Notes under the pieces: generated by a model
Seen by the model: only the letters and a program-made list of their open reading frames with translations
Told to the model about the DNA's origin: nothing
Databases searched by the model: none
Translations under genes and position numbers: made by a program
NCBI RefSeq assembly: GCF_947492555.1
Contig: NZ_CANLNE010000002.1
Span: 611,501-675,500 of the forward strand
From: an uncultured Roseobacter sp.
Lineage (GTDB): Bacteria; Pseudomonadota; Alphaproteobacteria; Rhodobacterales; Rhodobacteraceae
DNA length: 64,000 bases
Reading direction: 5' to 3'
In this document: piece after piece, positions 29,684-40,268 of the stretch
Position numbering within the stretch: position 1 is the first letter of the stretch
How the letters are laid out: each line of letters opens with the position of its first letter

Positions 29684-30109
29684 TCAGCGGTCTCGGAAAT
29701 GATCCTCTGCATCGGTCACATCGACACCCAGGGCCTCAAGTCCGGCTTCCAGATGATCTGGAAGTTCGGGTATTCCGGATAGATAGTTCTCCGTCGGCGC
29801 GGTCGCCTCGGTTGTCGCAGTGGCAAGCGCCTCGGCCCAGTCTTCCGGTTCAAAACTATCGCGTCCCACCCACATGATCGCAACAAGGTTGGCAGCTTCT
29901 TCGTCGTTCAGGTTCGAGATATAGTTGTGAAGCTGGCTGCTTTCCGGTCCATACTCTCGGGCGAGAAAAATCACGCGGACGACTTTGTTTGTGCTGATGT
30001 CTGGCAATTTGAGACCTTCCCGTTCTGTGTTACGAGCGCACGAGATAGTCAAACGTAGACGGTCAAAATTGGCAAGTAAGATCAGCGTCGAAAACTGAAT
30101 ATCCGACAC
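29684..30109 (-). CDS. Hypothetical protein, resembles DUF3775
   Basis: HNYISNLNDEEAANLVAIMWVGRDSFEPEDWAEAL. Confidence 0.65.
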   Translation of the reverse strand: MSDIQFSTLILLANFDRLRLTISCARNTEREGLKLPDISTNKVVRVIFLAREYGPESSQLHNYISNLNDEEAANLVAIMWVGRDSFEPEDWAEALATATTEATAPTENYLSGIPELPDHLEAGLEALGVDVTDAEDHFRDR

Positions 30110-30364
30110 CGAGCATTCTGATTTTGACGTCGCCGGGCCCGTGTCCAGATCGACAGAGATGCACCTACACGGCTGCGATGCATGACCTTGCTGTGTTGAA
30201 TTCTGTTAAACGCTTAGTGAAGAGACGGCTAATGGCTTGGTCCGGTCAATGACCTCACTAACGCAAACGCCGGGTTGAGCAGCTGCGCAGGTATTTGAGA
30301 AGGTGGATGGACCAAATAAAATTTGCCCTGGTGGCCTGAAAATACGAATATTTAAAAGGAGATT

Positions 30365-30450
30365 TGGTGCCCAGGAGAGGACTCGAACCTCCACGTCCAT
30401 ACGGACACTAGCACCTGAAGCTAGCGCGTCTACCATTCCGCCACCTGGGC
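30365..30450 (-). tRNA. tRNA-Leu (anticodon CAG), CCA encoded
   Basis: Reverse complement GCCCAGGTGGCGGAATGGTAGACGCGCTAGCTTCAGGTGCTAGTGTCCGTATGGACGTGGAGGTTCGAGTCCTCTCCTGGGCACCA: acceptor pairing, anticodon loop TTCAGGT, long variable arm, T arm GGTTCGAGTCC. Confidence 0.96.
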
Positions 30451-30668
30451 AGGTGTCGTGAGGCTTGCCTTTAAGCCGATGTCGCTGGGGTGTCAAACGG
30501 AAACTGGTGATTTTGCGAACCATGCAGGTTCAACCTTGCCTAGGTCATTTGGCGGTCCCTTAAGCTTTATGTGCCTCTCGCCATTCGGGTGTTGTTTGCT
30601 GATTTGCGCCTTGTTTCGAAGGGTATGCGGGGGTACATCGTGATAGACGGCGTTGAAAGAGGCTCATC

Positions 30669-31652
30669 ATGTCGAAACTGGTCACGATCTACGGAGGATC
30701 CGGCTTTGTCGGGCGTTACATTGCGCGACGGATGGCCAAGGCGGGGTGGCGCGTGCGTGTCGCGGTGCGGCGCCCGAACGAGGCGATTTTCGTCAAGCCC
30801 TACGGCGTTGTTGGGCAGGTTGAACCAGTGCTGTGCAATATCCGCGATGACAACTCGGTACGCGCGGTCATGTCCGGGGCGGACGCCGTCGTCAACTGTG
30901 TTGGTATTCTGGCTGAGAGTGGCAAGAATCAGTTTGATACTGTGCAGGCCGAAGGTGCCGAACGGGTGGCGCGTCTCGCAGCCGAGGAGGGTGTCGACCG
31001 GCTGGTGCACATCTCTGCTATTGGCGCGGATGCCGCTTCTGACAGCGACTATGCCCGTACGAAAGCCGAAGGAGAGGCCGGCGTCCTAGAGCATATGCCC
31101 GAAGCGGTGATCTTGCGTCCGTCCATCGTTTTTGGCGCCGAGGATCAGTTTTTCAATCGTTTCGCGTCGATGAGCCGTCTCGGCCCGATCCTGCCGGTTG
31201 TTGGCGCGGAGACAAAGTTCCAACCGGTTTATGTTGATGATGTCGCGCGGGCGGCTGAATTGGCGCTGACCGGCGACGCGTCTGCAGGTATCTATGAGCT
31301 GGGCGGCCCTGATGTCGCAAGCTTCCGCGAACTGATGCAGCAAATGCTTGAGGTGATTCACCGGCGCCGGTTGGTCGTGAGCATTCCGTTCTTTTTTGCC
31401 CGCATAATGGCGTTTGGTTTTGACATGCTGCAGGCGGTGACGCTTGGGCTTGTTACCAATTCGATGATCACCCGGGATCAGGTGCGTAACCTCGCCAATG
31501 ATAATGTGGTCAGTGACAACGCAAAGGGGTTCGCCGCGCTGGGTATAACGCCGGTGTCTCTGGCGTCCGTGTTGCCCGACTACCTGTGGCGCTTCCGCCC
31601 GTCAGGTCAGTATGATGCGATCAAGGATTCCGCGAAGAACCTGCGCACCTAA
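30669..31652 (+). CDS. Complex I NDUFA9-type / NAD-dependent epimerase family protein
   Basis: [57 protein letters not shown]. Confidence 0.88.
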   Translation: MSKLVTIYGGSGFVGRYIARRMAKAGWRVRVAVRRPNEAIFVKPYGVVGQVEPVLCNIRDDNSVRAVMSGADAVVNCVGILAESGKNQFDTVQAEGAERVARLAAEEGVDRLVHISAIGADAASDSDYARTKAEGEAGVLEHMPEAVILRPSIVFGAEDQFFNRFASMSRLGPILPVVGAETKFQPVYVDDVARAAELALTGDASAGIYELGGPDVASFRELMQQMLEVIHRRRLVVSIPFFFARIMAFGFDMLQAVTLGLVTNSMITRDQVRNLANDNVVSDNAKGFAALGITPVSLASVLPDYLWRFRPSGQYDAIKDSAKNLRT

Positions 31653-32452
31653 GTGTAGGCGTAGATCAGCAGTGCGATACCCAGAATAACGCGATAGATC
31701 ACGTAGGGTGTGAAGCTGACGCTGTGCAGCAGTCGCATCATGATGCTCAGTGCCAGCAAAGCCGATGCAAAGGCAAAGGCGGCAGCAATCAGACCATCGC
31801 GTGCCACCGCCCAATCAGCTTCCTGGACGACATCAACGCCGAGCAGCACCCCTGAGGCCGCAATGGTCGGAATAGACATCAACATGGCCAGCTTGGCAGA
31901 GCTTTCCCGGTCGTAGCCAAGCCTGCGTGCGGCAGTGATCGTGATGCCCGAGCGTGATGTGCCAGGAATAAGGGCCAACATCTGTGCGAGCCCCATCGTC
32001 ACCGCGTCCTTGAGCCGCCAATCAGTTGCCGTACGATCATATGTGCCAGTTTTGTCCGCCCAATAAAGCACGATTCCGAACCCCAACATGGCCCAGCCGA
32101 TGACGGTCACGGATCGCAACATGTCATCTAGTCCGGCCAGTTTGACCACTGTTCCCGCAATCACCACCGGAATGGTTGCCGCTACAAGGCAAAGTGCGAG
32201 GAACGCACCTTGCGTATCGACACGCCCGCGAAGTAAGCGCAGACTGCCTTGCAGGGCAATTTTCACATCCGCCCGGAAGTAGAACACCACGGCGAAGAGT
32301 GTGCCCACATGTACGGCCACATCGATGGCCAGCCCCTGATCCTGCTCACCGGTGAGCGCTGGCAGCAGGATGAGGTGCCCTGAAGAGCTGACCGGCAGAA
32401 ACTCGGTCAGACCCTGAATGGCTGCAACAAGGAAGAGGTGGAAGAGCGTCAT
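31649..32452 (-). CDS. uppP: Undecaprenyl-diphosphate phosphatase
   Basis: [18 protein letters not shown] and [19 protein letters not shown] motifs. Confidence 0.95.
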   Translation of the reverse strand: MTLFHLFLVAAIQGLTEFLPVSSSGHLILLPALTGEQDQGLAIDVAVHVGTLFAVVFYFRADVKIALQGSLRLLRGRVDTQGAFLALCLVAATIPVVIAGTVVKLAGLDDMLRSVTVIGWAMLGFGIVLYWADKTGTYDRTATDWRLKDAVTMGLAQMLALIPGTSRSGITITAARRLGYDRESSAKLAMLMSIPTIAASGVLLGVDVVQEADWAVARDGLIAAAFAFASALLALSIMMRLLHSVSFTPYVIYRVILGIALLIYAYT

Positions 32453-32688
32453 GAAACGGTCCGGGCTGACTGCAGGCCTTTGTGGTATAAGGTCAGGGAA
32501 TCAAATGAAAAGCCTGAATAAAGGACCGAATCGGAATTAGTTTTCGTTTGGGAGAGCTTTTTTGCGCCGATAAACGCCAAATTAAATGATTATAGGTAAC
32601 CTTTACTGACTTTATTTTCCTTTTGAGTTCGCGTATGCGTGCGGTTCTGGGACTTACGTGGAGGACGCGAGCTGTGGCTGAGCAACCT

Positions 32689-34107
32689 ATGTTGAAATTC
32701 GTGACGGTCGGGCGCGACATGCCCGAAAAGCGTGACGCAGGTGTGCGCCGCGACGACTTCAACGAGATTTATGCCGAGTACGCAGAGGCCAAGGCGCAGG
32801 AGCAATCAAGTCGCTGCAGTCAATGCGGTGTACCCTATTGCCAGAGCCATTGTCCGCTGCACAACAACATCCCTGACTGGTTGAAGTTGACCGCCGAAGG
32901 CCGCTTGCAGGAGGCTTATGAGGTCAGCCAGGCGACGAACACCTTCCCGGAAATCTGCGGCCGGATTTGCCCGCAGGACCGTCTGTGCGAAGGCAATTGC
33001 GTGATTGAACAATCCGGCCATGGCACCGTGACCATCGGTGCGGTGGAGAAATACATCACCGACACGGCGTGGGAGCAGGGCTGGGTCCAGCCCATCGCAC
33101 CGCGGGCCGAGCGCAGCGAGAGCGTGGGCATCATCGGCGCGGGCCCCGGCGGGCTGGCGGCGGCAGACGTGCTGCGCCGCGAAGGTGTGCAGGTGACCGT
33201 CTATGACCGCTACGACCGCGCCGGCGGGCTGCTGACTTATGGCATCCCGGGCTTCAAGCTGGAGAAGGATGTGGTCATGCGCCGTAACGACCAGCTAGAG
33301 CAGGGCGGCGTGACCTTCGAGCTCAATACCAATGTGGGCGAGGACATCAGCTTTGATGACCTGAGGGCGAAGCATGACGCGGTGATCATTGCCACAGGTG
33401 TCTATAAATCAAGGGAAATCGAGGCGCCGGGCGTGGGTGTAACCGGCCTTGTGCGGGCGATTGATTTCCTGACAGCAAGCAACCGCAAGAGCTTTGGCGA
33501 CGCGGTGCCGGAATTTGATTCCGGGGCGCTGAATGCCGAAGGCAAACGCGTAGTCGTGATCGGCGGCGGTGACACGGCGATGGACTGTGTGCGCACCTCC
33601 GTCCGGCAAGGCGCAACGAGCGTGAAATGCCTCTACCGCCGCGACCGGGCGAACATGCCGGGCTCACAGCGTGAGGTCCAGAATGCTGAAGAAGAGGGCG
33701 TGATCTTTGAATGGCTTTCGGCGCCCAAGGGCTTTGTCGGCGATCCGGTGACCGGTGTGATGGTGCAGAAGATGCGTCTTGGCGCGCCCGATGCAACCGG
33801 CCGGCAGGCACCGGAGGTAATCGACGGTGCTGACTATGTGGAAGACGCCGATCTGGTAATCATGGCGCTGGGGTTCGAGCCCGAGGCGCTGCCCACGCTC
33901 TGGGATCAGCCGGAATTGCCGGTCACGCGCTGGGGCACGATCAAGGCGGCGTTCACGACGGGTGCCACCGATCTCGACGGCGTCTATGCGGTGGGCGACA
34001 TCGTGCGGGGTGCCAGCCTCGTCGTCTGGGCCATTCGCGACGGGCGGGATTGCGCCGAGGCGATCCTGAAGCAGATGGGCGATGCGGCGGCAATGGCCGC
34101 TGAGTAA
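32689..34107 (+). CDS. gltD: Glutamate synthase small (NADPH) subunit
   Basis: CSQCGVPYCQSHCPLHNNIPDW, VGIIGAGPGGLAAADVLRREG, VVIGGGDTAMDCVRTSVRQGA; ATG start, alternative GTG at 32674. Confidence 0.93.
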   Translation: MLKFVTVGRDMPEKRDAGVRRDDFNEIYAEYAEAKAQEQSSRCSQCGVPYCQSHCPLHNNIPDWLKLTAEGRLQEAYEVSQATNTFPEICGRICPQDRLCEGNCVIEQSGHGTVTIGAVEKYITDTAWEQGWVQPIAPRAERSESVGIIGAGPGGLAAADVLRREGVQVTVYDRYDRAGGLLTYGIPGFKLEKDVVMRRNDQLEQGGVTFELNTNVGEDISFDDLRAKHDAVIIATGVYKSREIEAPGVGVTGLVRAIDFLTASNRKSFGDAVPEFDSGALNAEGKRVVVIGGGDTAMDCVRTSVRQGATSVKCLYRRDRANMPGSQREVQNAEEEGVIFEWLSAPKGFVGDPVTGVMVQKMRLGAPDATGRQAPEVIDGADYVEDADLVIMALGFEPEALPTLWDQPELPVTRWGTIKAAFTTGATDLDGVYAVGDIVRGASLVVWAIRDGRDCAEAILKQMGDAAAMAAE

Positions 34108-34176
34108 CTCCCGCCCGCAGACGCAGCTTCCTAACCGAACACAGTGTAGCACAGCACACCTTAAAGGACAGCAATC

Positions 34177-34875
34177 ATGACCCAAGAGGGCAAGAGAGCC
34201 ATTTTGACACGATCTGCAGCACTCGCGTTGCTGCTGTCGGCTGCTGCCCCCATTGTATTGGCCGAAGATCGCGTGCGGGTCCCGAACGCCTGTACAGCGG
34301 TGGCGACCGTGCACAAAAACAGCTGCGTCACGACGTCCATTATGCAATGTGCGAACAGCAGCTGGCAGGCGCTGACCTTTCGGCGCGGCAAGCCCCTTGG
34401 CACGACCCATTATGATCGTGACTGGGCGTTTGTGAAATGGGAGACACATGACGCCAACAGCCTGACGATGGAACATGTGCCTGGATCAGGCATCAGCATG
34501 AACATTCGTGACCTGATGGACATTGGCTATCACGAGGCGCAGGGCGAATTTGTGCTGACCACGAATATCATCGACGGCCAACCCTATGTATTGAGCGGTA
34601 GAACCGAGTATTCGGGCACCAATGTGACGGTCGGCGACGAGGAATTTCTGGTCTTCAAGGCCGACCGCCTGTTTGAGCGTGAAGCAGGGGCAGGCGGTTT
34701 GGCATTCAACGTGGACGTGCTGGTATCGCTCAGCCGCGAGTTGGTGATCGAAGGCAAATGGTCTCGACGTGTGTTGGATGGGGACGAAGAGGTGCTGGAT
34801 TATACGCCACGGGCAATTTACGAACGCGGCGATCCGGGTTTCCTGGCCGCAACCTCGGAGTTTGGCTGTGAGTGA
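34177..34875 (+). CDS. Exported hypothetical protein
   Basis: N-terminal signal peptide (SAALALLLSAAAPIVLAE); intact ORF inside the glt operon. Confidence 0.7.
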   Translation: MTQEGKRAILTRSAALALLLSAAAPIVLAEDRVRVPNACTAVATVHKNSCVTTSIMQCANSSWQALTFRRGKPLGTTHYDRDWAFVKWETHDANSLTMEHVPGSGISMNIRDLMDIGYHEAQGEFVLTTNIIDGQPYVLSGRTEYSGTNVTVGDEEFLVFKADRLFEREAGAGGLAFNVDVLVSLSRELVIEGKWSRRVLDGDEEVLDYTPRAIYERGDPGFLAATSEFGCE

Positions 34876-35302
34876 GGCGGGGCAAATTCTCAATGGACGG
34901 TGCCTGTGCGGCGCGGTCAAAGTCAGCGTCCTGTCGGACAACCTGCGCCTGCGGGCGTGCCATTGCGATATGTGCCGCCGCCACACCTCGGGCATGTTCA
35001 TCTCGGTGGATACGCTACCCGGCACTTTGACCGTCGAGGGTCCCGCGGAGAGCTTTGTGTCCTCGGACTGGGCGGAGCGGGGGTTCTGCGGAAAATGCGG
35101 GTCCACTCTGTGGTACGGCACGCTGCATGACGGCATACGTCACCCGGCGGCGGGCCTATTTGAGAATGCTGCCGGTGGGCAGATGAAGCTGGAGTTCTTT
35201 ATCGACCGCTGCCCCCAGGGCTACGGGCTTGCCGGCGAACACAAGCGGCTGAGCACGGAAGAGACCATCGCAATGTTTTCGGGTGAAGGAGAGGGCACAT
35301 GA
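34868..35302 (+). CDS. GFA (Mss4-like fold) family protein
   Basis: GRCLCGAVKV, CHCDMCRRHTSG, GFCGKCGSTLWYG; GTG start overlaps upstream stop. Confidence 0.9.
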   Translation: MSEAGQILNGRCLCGAVKVSVLSDNLRLRACHCDMCRRHTSGMFISVDTLPGTLTVEGPAESFVSSDWAERGFCGKCGSTLWYGTLHDGIRHPAAGLFENAAGGQMKLEFFIDRCPQGYGLAGEHKRLSTEETIAMFSGEGEGT

Positions 35303-35733
35303 GCCGGATCACAAATGCAAGATGTCTCTGCGGCGCAGTAAAATTCTCTGCCCGGCTGCCGGATACGGAGATTCACGCCTGCCATTGTGCGCAATGCCAG
35401 CGCTGGACCGGGGGCGGGCCGCTCCTGACGGTGCGCGTGCAGGAGGTTTCGACGACAGGTGCCGACGCGATCCGGGCCTACCACGCCAGCGCCCATGGCG
35501 AGCGCGCCTTTTGTGGCATCTGTGGTACAACCCTGTACTGGAGAATGCAGGGGCACGATATCGCGTATCTGCCGGTCGGATTGTTCGAAGACCAGAGTGG
35601 TCTTGCGGTGGGCGACGAGATTTTTGTGGATCACCGCCCCAGCTGGCTGCCAGCCTGGCCGGAGGCCACACAACGTGACGAAGCCGAGATGCAGACCGAG
35701 CTTGCCGCCTTTCTTGAAGGAGACGCCAAATGA
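35299..35733 (+). CDS. GFA (Mss4-like fold) family protein
   Basis: ARCLCGAVKF, CHCAQCQRWTGGG, AFCGICGTTLYW; ATGA overlap. Confidence 0.9.
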   Translation: MSRITNARCLCGAVKFSARLPDTEIHACHCAQCQRWTGGGPLLTVRVQEVSTTGADAIRAYHASAHGERAFCGICGTTLYWRMQGHDIAYLPVGLFEDQSGLAVGDEIFVDHRPSWLPAWPEATQRDEAEMQTELAAFLEGDAK

Positions 35734-38700
35734 CCAAATATGATGATGCCTGGGTGGCCCGTGAGGATGCCAAACGTGCCTATATGGCAGAGCACGGGCT
35801 TTATGCCGAGAGTGAGGAGCATTCTTCCTGCGGCGTGGGTCTGGTGGTTTCCGTCGATGGCAAGAAGAGCCGGGGCGTGGTGGAAAACGGGATCAAGGCG
35901 CTGAAGGCGATCTGGCACCGGGGCGCTGTGGATGCGGATGGCAAGACTGGCGATGGCGCCGGCATTCACGTGCAGATCCCGGTGGAGTTCTTTTACGACC
36001 AGGTCAAGCGCACCGGCCACGATCCGCGTGCAAATGAGATGATAGCTGTGGGGCAGGTGTTCCTGCCGCGCACGGACTTCGGCGCGCAGGAGACCTGTCG
36101 GACCATCGTCGAGACCGAAGTCCTGCGCATGGGATATTACATCTACGGTTGGCGCCACGTGCCGGTGGATATCTCCTGTCTCGGCGAGAAGGCCAACGCG
36201 ACCCGGCCCGAGATCGAGCAGATCCTGATCTCCAATGCCAAGGGCGTGGATGAGGACACTTTCGAGCGCGAACTTTATGTCATACGACGGCGTATTGAAA
36301 AGGCGGCGCTCGCGGCACAGGTGCCGACGCTCTACATCGCGTCGATGTCCTGCCGGTCGATCATCTACAAGGGCATGATGCTCGCCGAGCAGGTGGCGGA
36401 GTTCTACCCTGATTTGATGGATGAGCGTTTCGAGAGCGCCTTTGCGATCTATCACCAGCGCTATTCGACGAACACCTTCCCGCAGTGGTGGCTGGCGCAG
36501 CCGTTCCGCATGCTGGCGCACAACGGCGAGATCAACACGCTGAAGGGCAACCTCAACTGGATGAAGAGCCATGAGATACGCATGGCGTCTGGTGCCTTTG
36601 GCGAGATGGCCGAGGATATTAAACCCATCGTCGCCTCCGGGTCCAGCGACAGTGCGGCGCTAGACGCGGTCTTCGAGGTGCTCGTACGGGCGGGGCGGAA
36701 TGCGCCAATGGCCAAGACGATGCTGGTGCCAGAAAGCTGGTCGAAGCAGGCGGTGGAGCTGCCGCAAAGCTGGCGCGACATGTATTCCTATTGCAACTCC
36801 GTCATGGAGCCCTGGGATGGACCCGCCGCCTTGGCGATGACCGACGGGCGCTGGGTTTGCGCCGGGCTGGACCGCAACGGTCTGCGGCCGATGCGCTATG
36901 TGGTGACGAATGACGGCATGGTCATCGCCGGATCAGAAACCGGTATGGTGCCGCTGGATGAGGCCACGGTGGTGGAAAAAGGCGCGCTCGGACCCGGGCA
37001 ACTGCTGGCGGTCGATATGGCCGAGGGCAAGCTCTATCACGATCAGGCCATCAAGGATGCGCTGGCAGCCTCACAGCCGTTTGGGGACTGGGTGGGCAAG
37101 ATCAACGACCTGGAAAAAGCGCTCGATGACGTCTCCGAGAAAGCGCTGTTCAGCGGGGCCGAACTGCGGCGCCGCCAGGTGGCCGCGGGCTATACCGTTG
37201 AAGAACTGGAACAAATTCTGGCGCCTATGGCAGAAGATGCCAAGGAAACGCTGGCCTCAATGGGCGATGACACGCCCTCTGCCGTGCTTTCGGGCCAATA
37301 CCGCCCGCTGAGCCATTTCTTCCGTCAGAACTTCAGTCAGGTGACCAATCCACCGATTGACTCCTTGCGCGAATACCGGGTGATGAGCCTGAAAACGCGG
37401 TTCGGCAATCTCAAGAACGTGCTCGATGAAGACAGCAGCCAGACCGAGATTTTCACGCTCGACAGTCCCTTTCTGGGCAATGCGCAGTTTGACGAGCTGA
37501 TCCGGCATTTCAACGCGGATGTGGTGACCATCGACTGCACCTTTGCGCCGGGACGCGGCAACCTCAGCGCGGCGCTGGAAGCGATCCGCGCCGATGCCGA
37601 AGACGCTGTGCGCTCGGGCGCCGGGCACATCGTGCTGACCGACCAGATGTCGGACGCGGACAAGGTCGGTATGCCGATGATCCTCGCCACCTCGGCGGTG
37701 CACAGCCATCTGGTGCGCAAGGGGCTGCGGACTTTCACCTCGATCAACGTCCGTTCTGCCGAATGTGTCGACCCGCATTACTTTGCGGTGCTGATCGGCG
37801 CGGGGGCGACCACGGTAAACGCCTATCTGGCGGAGGATTCGCTGGCTGACCGCATCGACCGCGGGCTGCTCGACATGAGCCTGACCCAGGCGATTGACCG
37901 CTACCGCATCGCCATCGATCAGGGCTTGCTCAAGATCATGGCCAAGATGGGGATTTCGGTGATCTCCTCTTATCGCGGCGGTCTGAATTTCGAAGCCGTG
38001 GGGCTTAGCCGGGCCATGTGTGCGGAGTATTTCCCGGGCATGACCAGCCGGATTTCGGGCATTGGTGTCAGCGGTATCCAGCGTAAGGCCGAAGAGGTGC
38101 ACGCCAAGGCCTGGGGCGGTCCGGCCTCGGTGCTGCCCATCGGCGGGTTCTACAAAGCGCGGCAGTCGGGCGAGACCCATGCGTGGGAAGCGACCTCGAT
38201 GCATATGATGCAGATGGCCTGCAATCGCGCGTCTTACGAGATGTGGAAACAGTATTCCAAGAAGATGCAGAGCAACCCGCCGATCCATCTGCGTGATCTG
38301 CTGGACATCAAACCGCTGGGCACGCCGGTGCCGATTGAGGAAGTGGAAAGCATCACCTCCATACGCAAGCGTTTTGTCACGCCGGGCATGAGTCTCGGCG
38401 CGCTGAGCCCTGAGGCGCATAAGACACTGAACGTGGCGATGAACCGGATCGGCGCGAAATCGGATTCTGGTGAAGGCGGCGAGGATCCGGCGCATTTCGT
38501 GCCGGAGCCGAATGGCGACAATCCGTCCGCGAAGATCAAGCAGGTGGCGTCGGGGCGCTTTGGCGTGACGGCGGAGTATCTGAACCAGTGCGAAGAGCTG
38601 GAGATCAAGGTCGCGCAGGGCGCGAAGCCCGGCGAAGGCGGGCAGTTGCCCGGCATGAAGGTCACCGACTTGATAGCGCGGCTCAGGCATTCGACCAAGG

Positions 38701-40262
38701 GCGTCACGCTTATCTCGCCGCCGCCGCACCACGATATCTATTCCATCGAGGATCTGGCGCAGCTGATCTATGACCTCAAGCAAATCAACCCGCGCTGCAA
38801 GGTGACGGTGAAGCTGGTGGCCTCCTCCGGTGTGGGCACGATTGCCGCGGGGGTGGCCAAGGCCAAGGCCGATATCATCCTGATTTCCGGGCACAATGGC
38901 GGCACGGGCGCCTCGCCCGCGACTTCGATCAAATATGCCGGATTGCCGTGGGAGATGGGCCTGACCGAGGCGCATCAGGTTTTGTCGATGAACAACCTGC
39001 GCGACCGGATCACGTTGCGTACAGATGGTGGTTTGCGGACGGGCCGCGACATTGTGATGGCGGCGATGCTGGGGGCCGAGGAATACGGCATCGGCACTGC
39101 GGCACTGATCGCGATGGGCTGTATCATGGTGCGGCAGTGTCAGTCGAATACCTGCCCGGTGGGCGTGTGTACGCAGGACGAAAGCCTGCGGGCCAAGTTC
39201 AGTGGCAATGCTGACAAGGTGGTGAACCTGATCACCTTCTATGCGACCGAGGTGCGCGAAATCCTTGCGTCGATTGGCGCGCGGAGCCTTGACGATGTGA
39301 TCGGGCGGGCGGATCTGCTGGCGCAGGTCTCGCGCGGTTCGGCGCATCTGGATGATCTGGATCTCAACCCGCTGCTGATCACCGTCGATGGCGCGGCGGA
39401 GATCGTTTACGACCGGGCCAAGGCGCGGAACGCCGTGCCTGATACGCTGGACGCGGAGATCGTGCGCGACGCAGCGCGGTTCCTTGAGGACGGCGAGAAG
39501 ATGCAACTGTCCTACGCGGTGCAAAATACGCATCGGACGGTCGGCACCCGCACGTCGAGCCATATCGTGAAGCAGTTCGGGATGCGCAACACACTGCAGC
39601 CGGATCATCTGACCGTGAAGCTCAGCGGCTCTGCCGGGCAGTCGCTGGGGGCTTTTGCGGCACCCGGGCTGAAGCTGGAGGTATCGGGCGACGCCAACGA
39701 CTACGTGGGTAAAGGCCTGTCGGGCGGCACGATCGTGGTCCGCCCGCCGATGGCCTCGCCCATCGAGGCATCGAAAAATACGATCATCGGCAATACCGTG
39801 CTTTACGGTGCCACCGACGGGCATCTCTTCGCCGCTGGTCGCGCGGGCGAGCGCTTTGCCGTGCGGAACTCCGGCGCGAAGGTGGTGATTGAGGGCTGCG
39901 GCTCGAACGGGTGCGAGTACATGACTGGGGGGGTCGCTGTGATCCTCGGTGATATCGGTGCCAACTTCGGTGCGGGCATGACCGGCGGAATGGCGTATCT
40001 CTATGACCCCGAGGGTCGCGCGCCCGCGCTGATGAACATGGAGACCCTGGTGACCTGTCCGGTCACGGTCGATCACTGGCTGGGACAGTTGGAAGAATTG
40101 CTGGAGATGCATCTGAGCGAAACCGGCAGTCGGCGGACCGCGGACATTCTGCAACACTGGGAAAGTGAGAAGGCGCATTTCCTTCAGGTTTGCCCGAAGG
40201 AGATGCTGGTGCATCTGCCTGCACCGCTGGGCATTGAGGATCAGGCGGTCCCTGCCGAATAG
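35730..40262 (+). CDS. gltB: Glutamate synthase large subunit
   Basis: Glutaminase domain beginning CGVGLVVSVDGKKSRGVVENGIKAL; FMN domain SGHNGGTGASPATSIKYAGLPWEMGL; CQSNTCPVGVCTQDE; GXGXG C-terminal domain. Confidence 0.97.
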   Translation: MTKYDDAWVAREDAKRAYMAEHGLYAESEEHSSCGVGLVVSVDGKKSRGVVENGIKALKAIWHRGAVDADGKTGDGAGIHVQIPVEFFYDQVKRTGHDPRANEMIAVGQVFLPRTDFGAQETCRTIVETEVLRMGYYIYGWRHVPVDISCLGEKANATRPEIEQILISNAKGVDEDTFERELYVIRRRIEKAALAAQVPTLYIASMSCRSIIYKGMMLAEQVAEFYPDLMDERFESAFAIYHQRYSTNTFPQWWLAQPFRMLAHNGEINTLKGNLNWMKSHEIRMASGAFGEMAEDIKPIVASGSSDSAALDAVFEVLVRAGRNAPMAKTMLVPESWSKQAVELPQSWRDMYSYCNSVMEPWDGPAALAMTDGRWVCAGLDRNGLRPMRYVVTNDGMVIAGSETGMVPLDEATVVEKGALGPGQLLAVDMAEGKLYHDQAIKDALAASQPFGDWVGKINDLEKALDDVSEKALFSGAELRRRQVAAGYTVEELEQILAPMAEDAKETLASMGDDTPSAVLSGQYRPLSHFFRQNFSQVTNPPIDSLREYRVMSLKTRFGNLKNVLDEDSSQTEIFTLDSPFLGNAQFDELIRHFNADVVTIDCTFAPGRGNLSAALEAIRADAEDAVRSGAGHIVLTDQMSDADKVGMPMILATSAVHSHLVRKGLRTFTSINVRSAECVDPHYFAVLIGAGATTVNAYLAEDSLADRIDRGLLDMSLTQAIDRYRIAIDQGLLKIMAKMGISVISSYRGGLNFEAVGLSRAMCAEYFPGMTSRISGIGVSGIQRKAEEVHAKAWGGPASVLPIGGFYKARQSGETHAWEATSMHMMQMACNRASYEMWKQYSKKMQSNPPIHLRDLLDIKPLGTPVPIEEVESITSIRKRFVTPGMSLGALSPEAHKTLNVAMNRIGAKSDSGEGGEDPAHFVPEPNGDNPSAKIKQVASGRFGVTAEYLNQCEELEIKVAQGAKPGEGGQLPGMKVTDLIARLRHSTKGVTLISPPPHHDIYSIEDLAQLIYDLKQINPRCKVTVKLVASSGVGTIAAGVAKAKADIILISGHNGGTGASPATSIKYAGLPWEMGLTEAHQVLSMNNLRDRITLRTDGGLRTGRDIVMAAMLGAEEYGIGTAALIAMGCIMVRQCQSNTCPVGVCTQDESLRAKFSGNADKVVNLITFYATEVREILASIGARSLDDVIGRADLLAQVSRGSAHLDDLDLNPLLITVDGAAEIVYDRAKARNAVPDTLDAEIVRDAARFLEDGEKMQLSYAVQNTHRTVGTRTSSHIVKQFGMRNTLQPDHLTVKLSGSAGQSLGAFAAPGLKLEVSGDANDYVGKGLSGGTIVVRPPMASPIEASKNTIIGNTVLYGATDGHLFAAGRAGERFAVRNSGAKVVIEGCGSNGCEYMTGGVAVILGDIGANFGAGMTGGMAYLYDPEGRAPALMNMETLVTCPVTVDHWLGQLEELLEMHLSETGSRRTADILQHWESEKAHFLQVCPKEMLVHLPAPLGIEDQAVPAE

Positions 40263-40268
40263 TAAACG

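Noticed and set aside
30340-30460. tRNA-Leu as an integration site of a genomic island
   Set aside because: No second copy of the tRNA 3' end (TGGTGCCCAGGAGAGG on +) was noticed in the neighbouring 2 kb and no integrase gene is present.
37257-40214. 985-aa minus-strand ORF antisense to gltB
   Set aside because: Shadow ORF of a high-GC coding frame; sequence is Arg/His/Gln-rich without recognisable domains, while the plus strand encodes unmistakable GltB.
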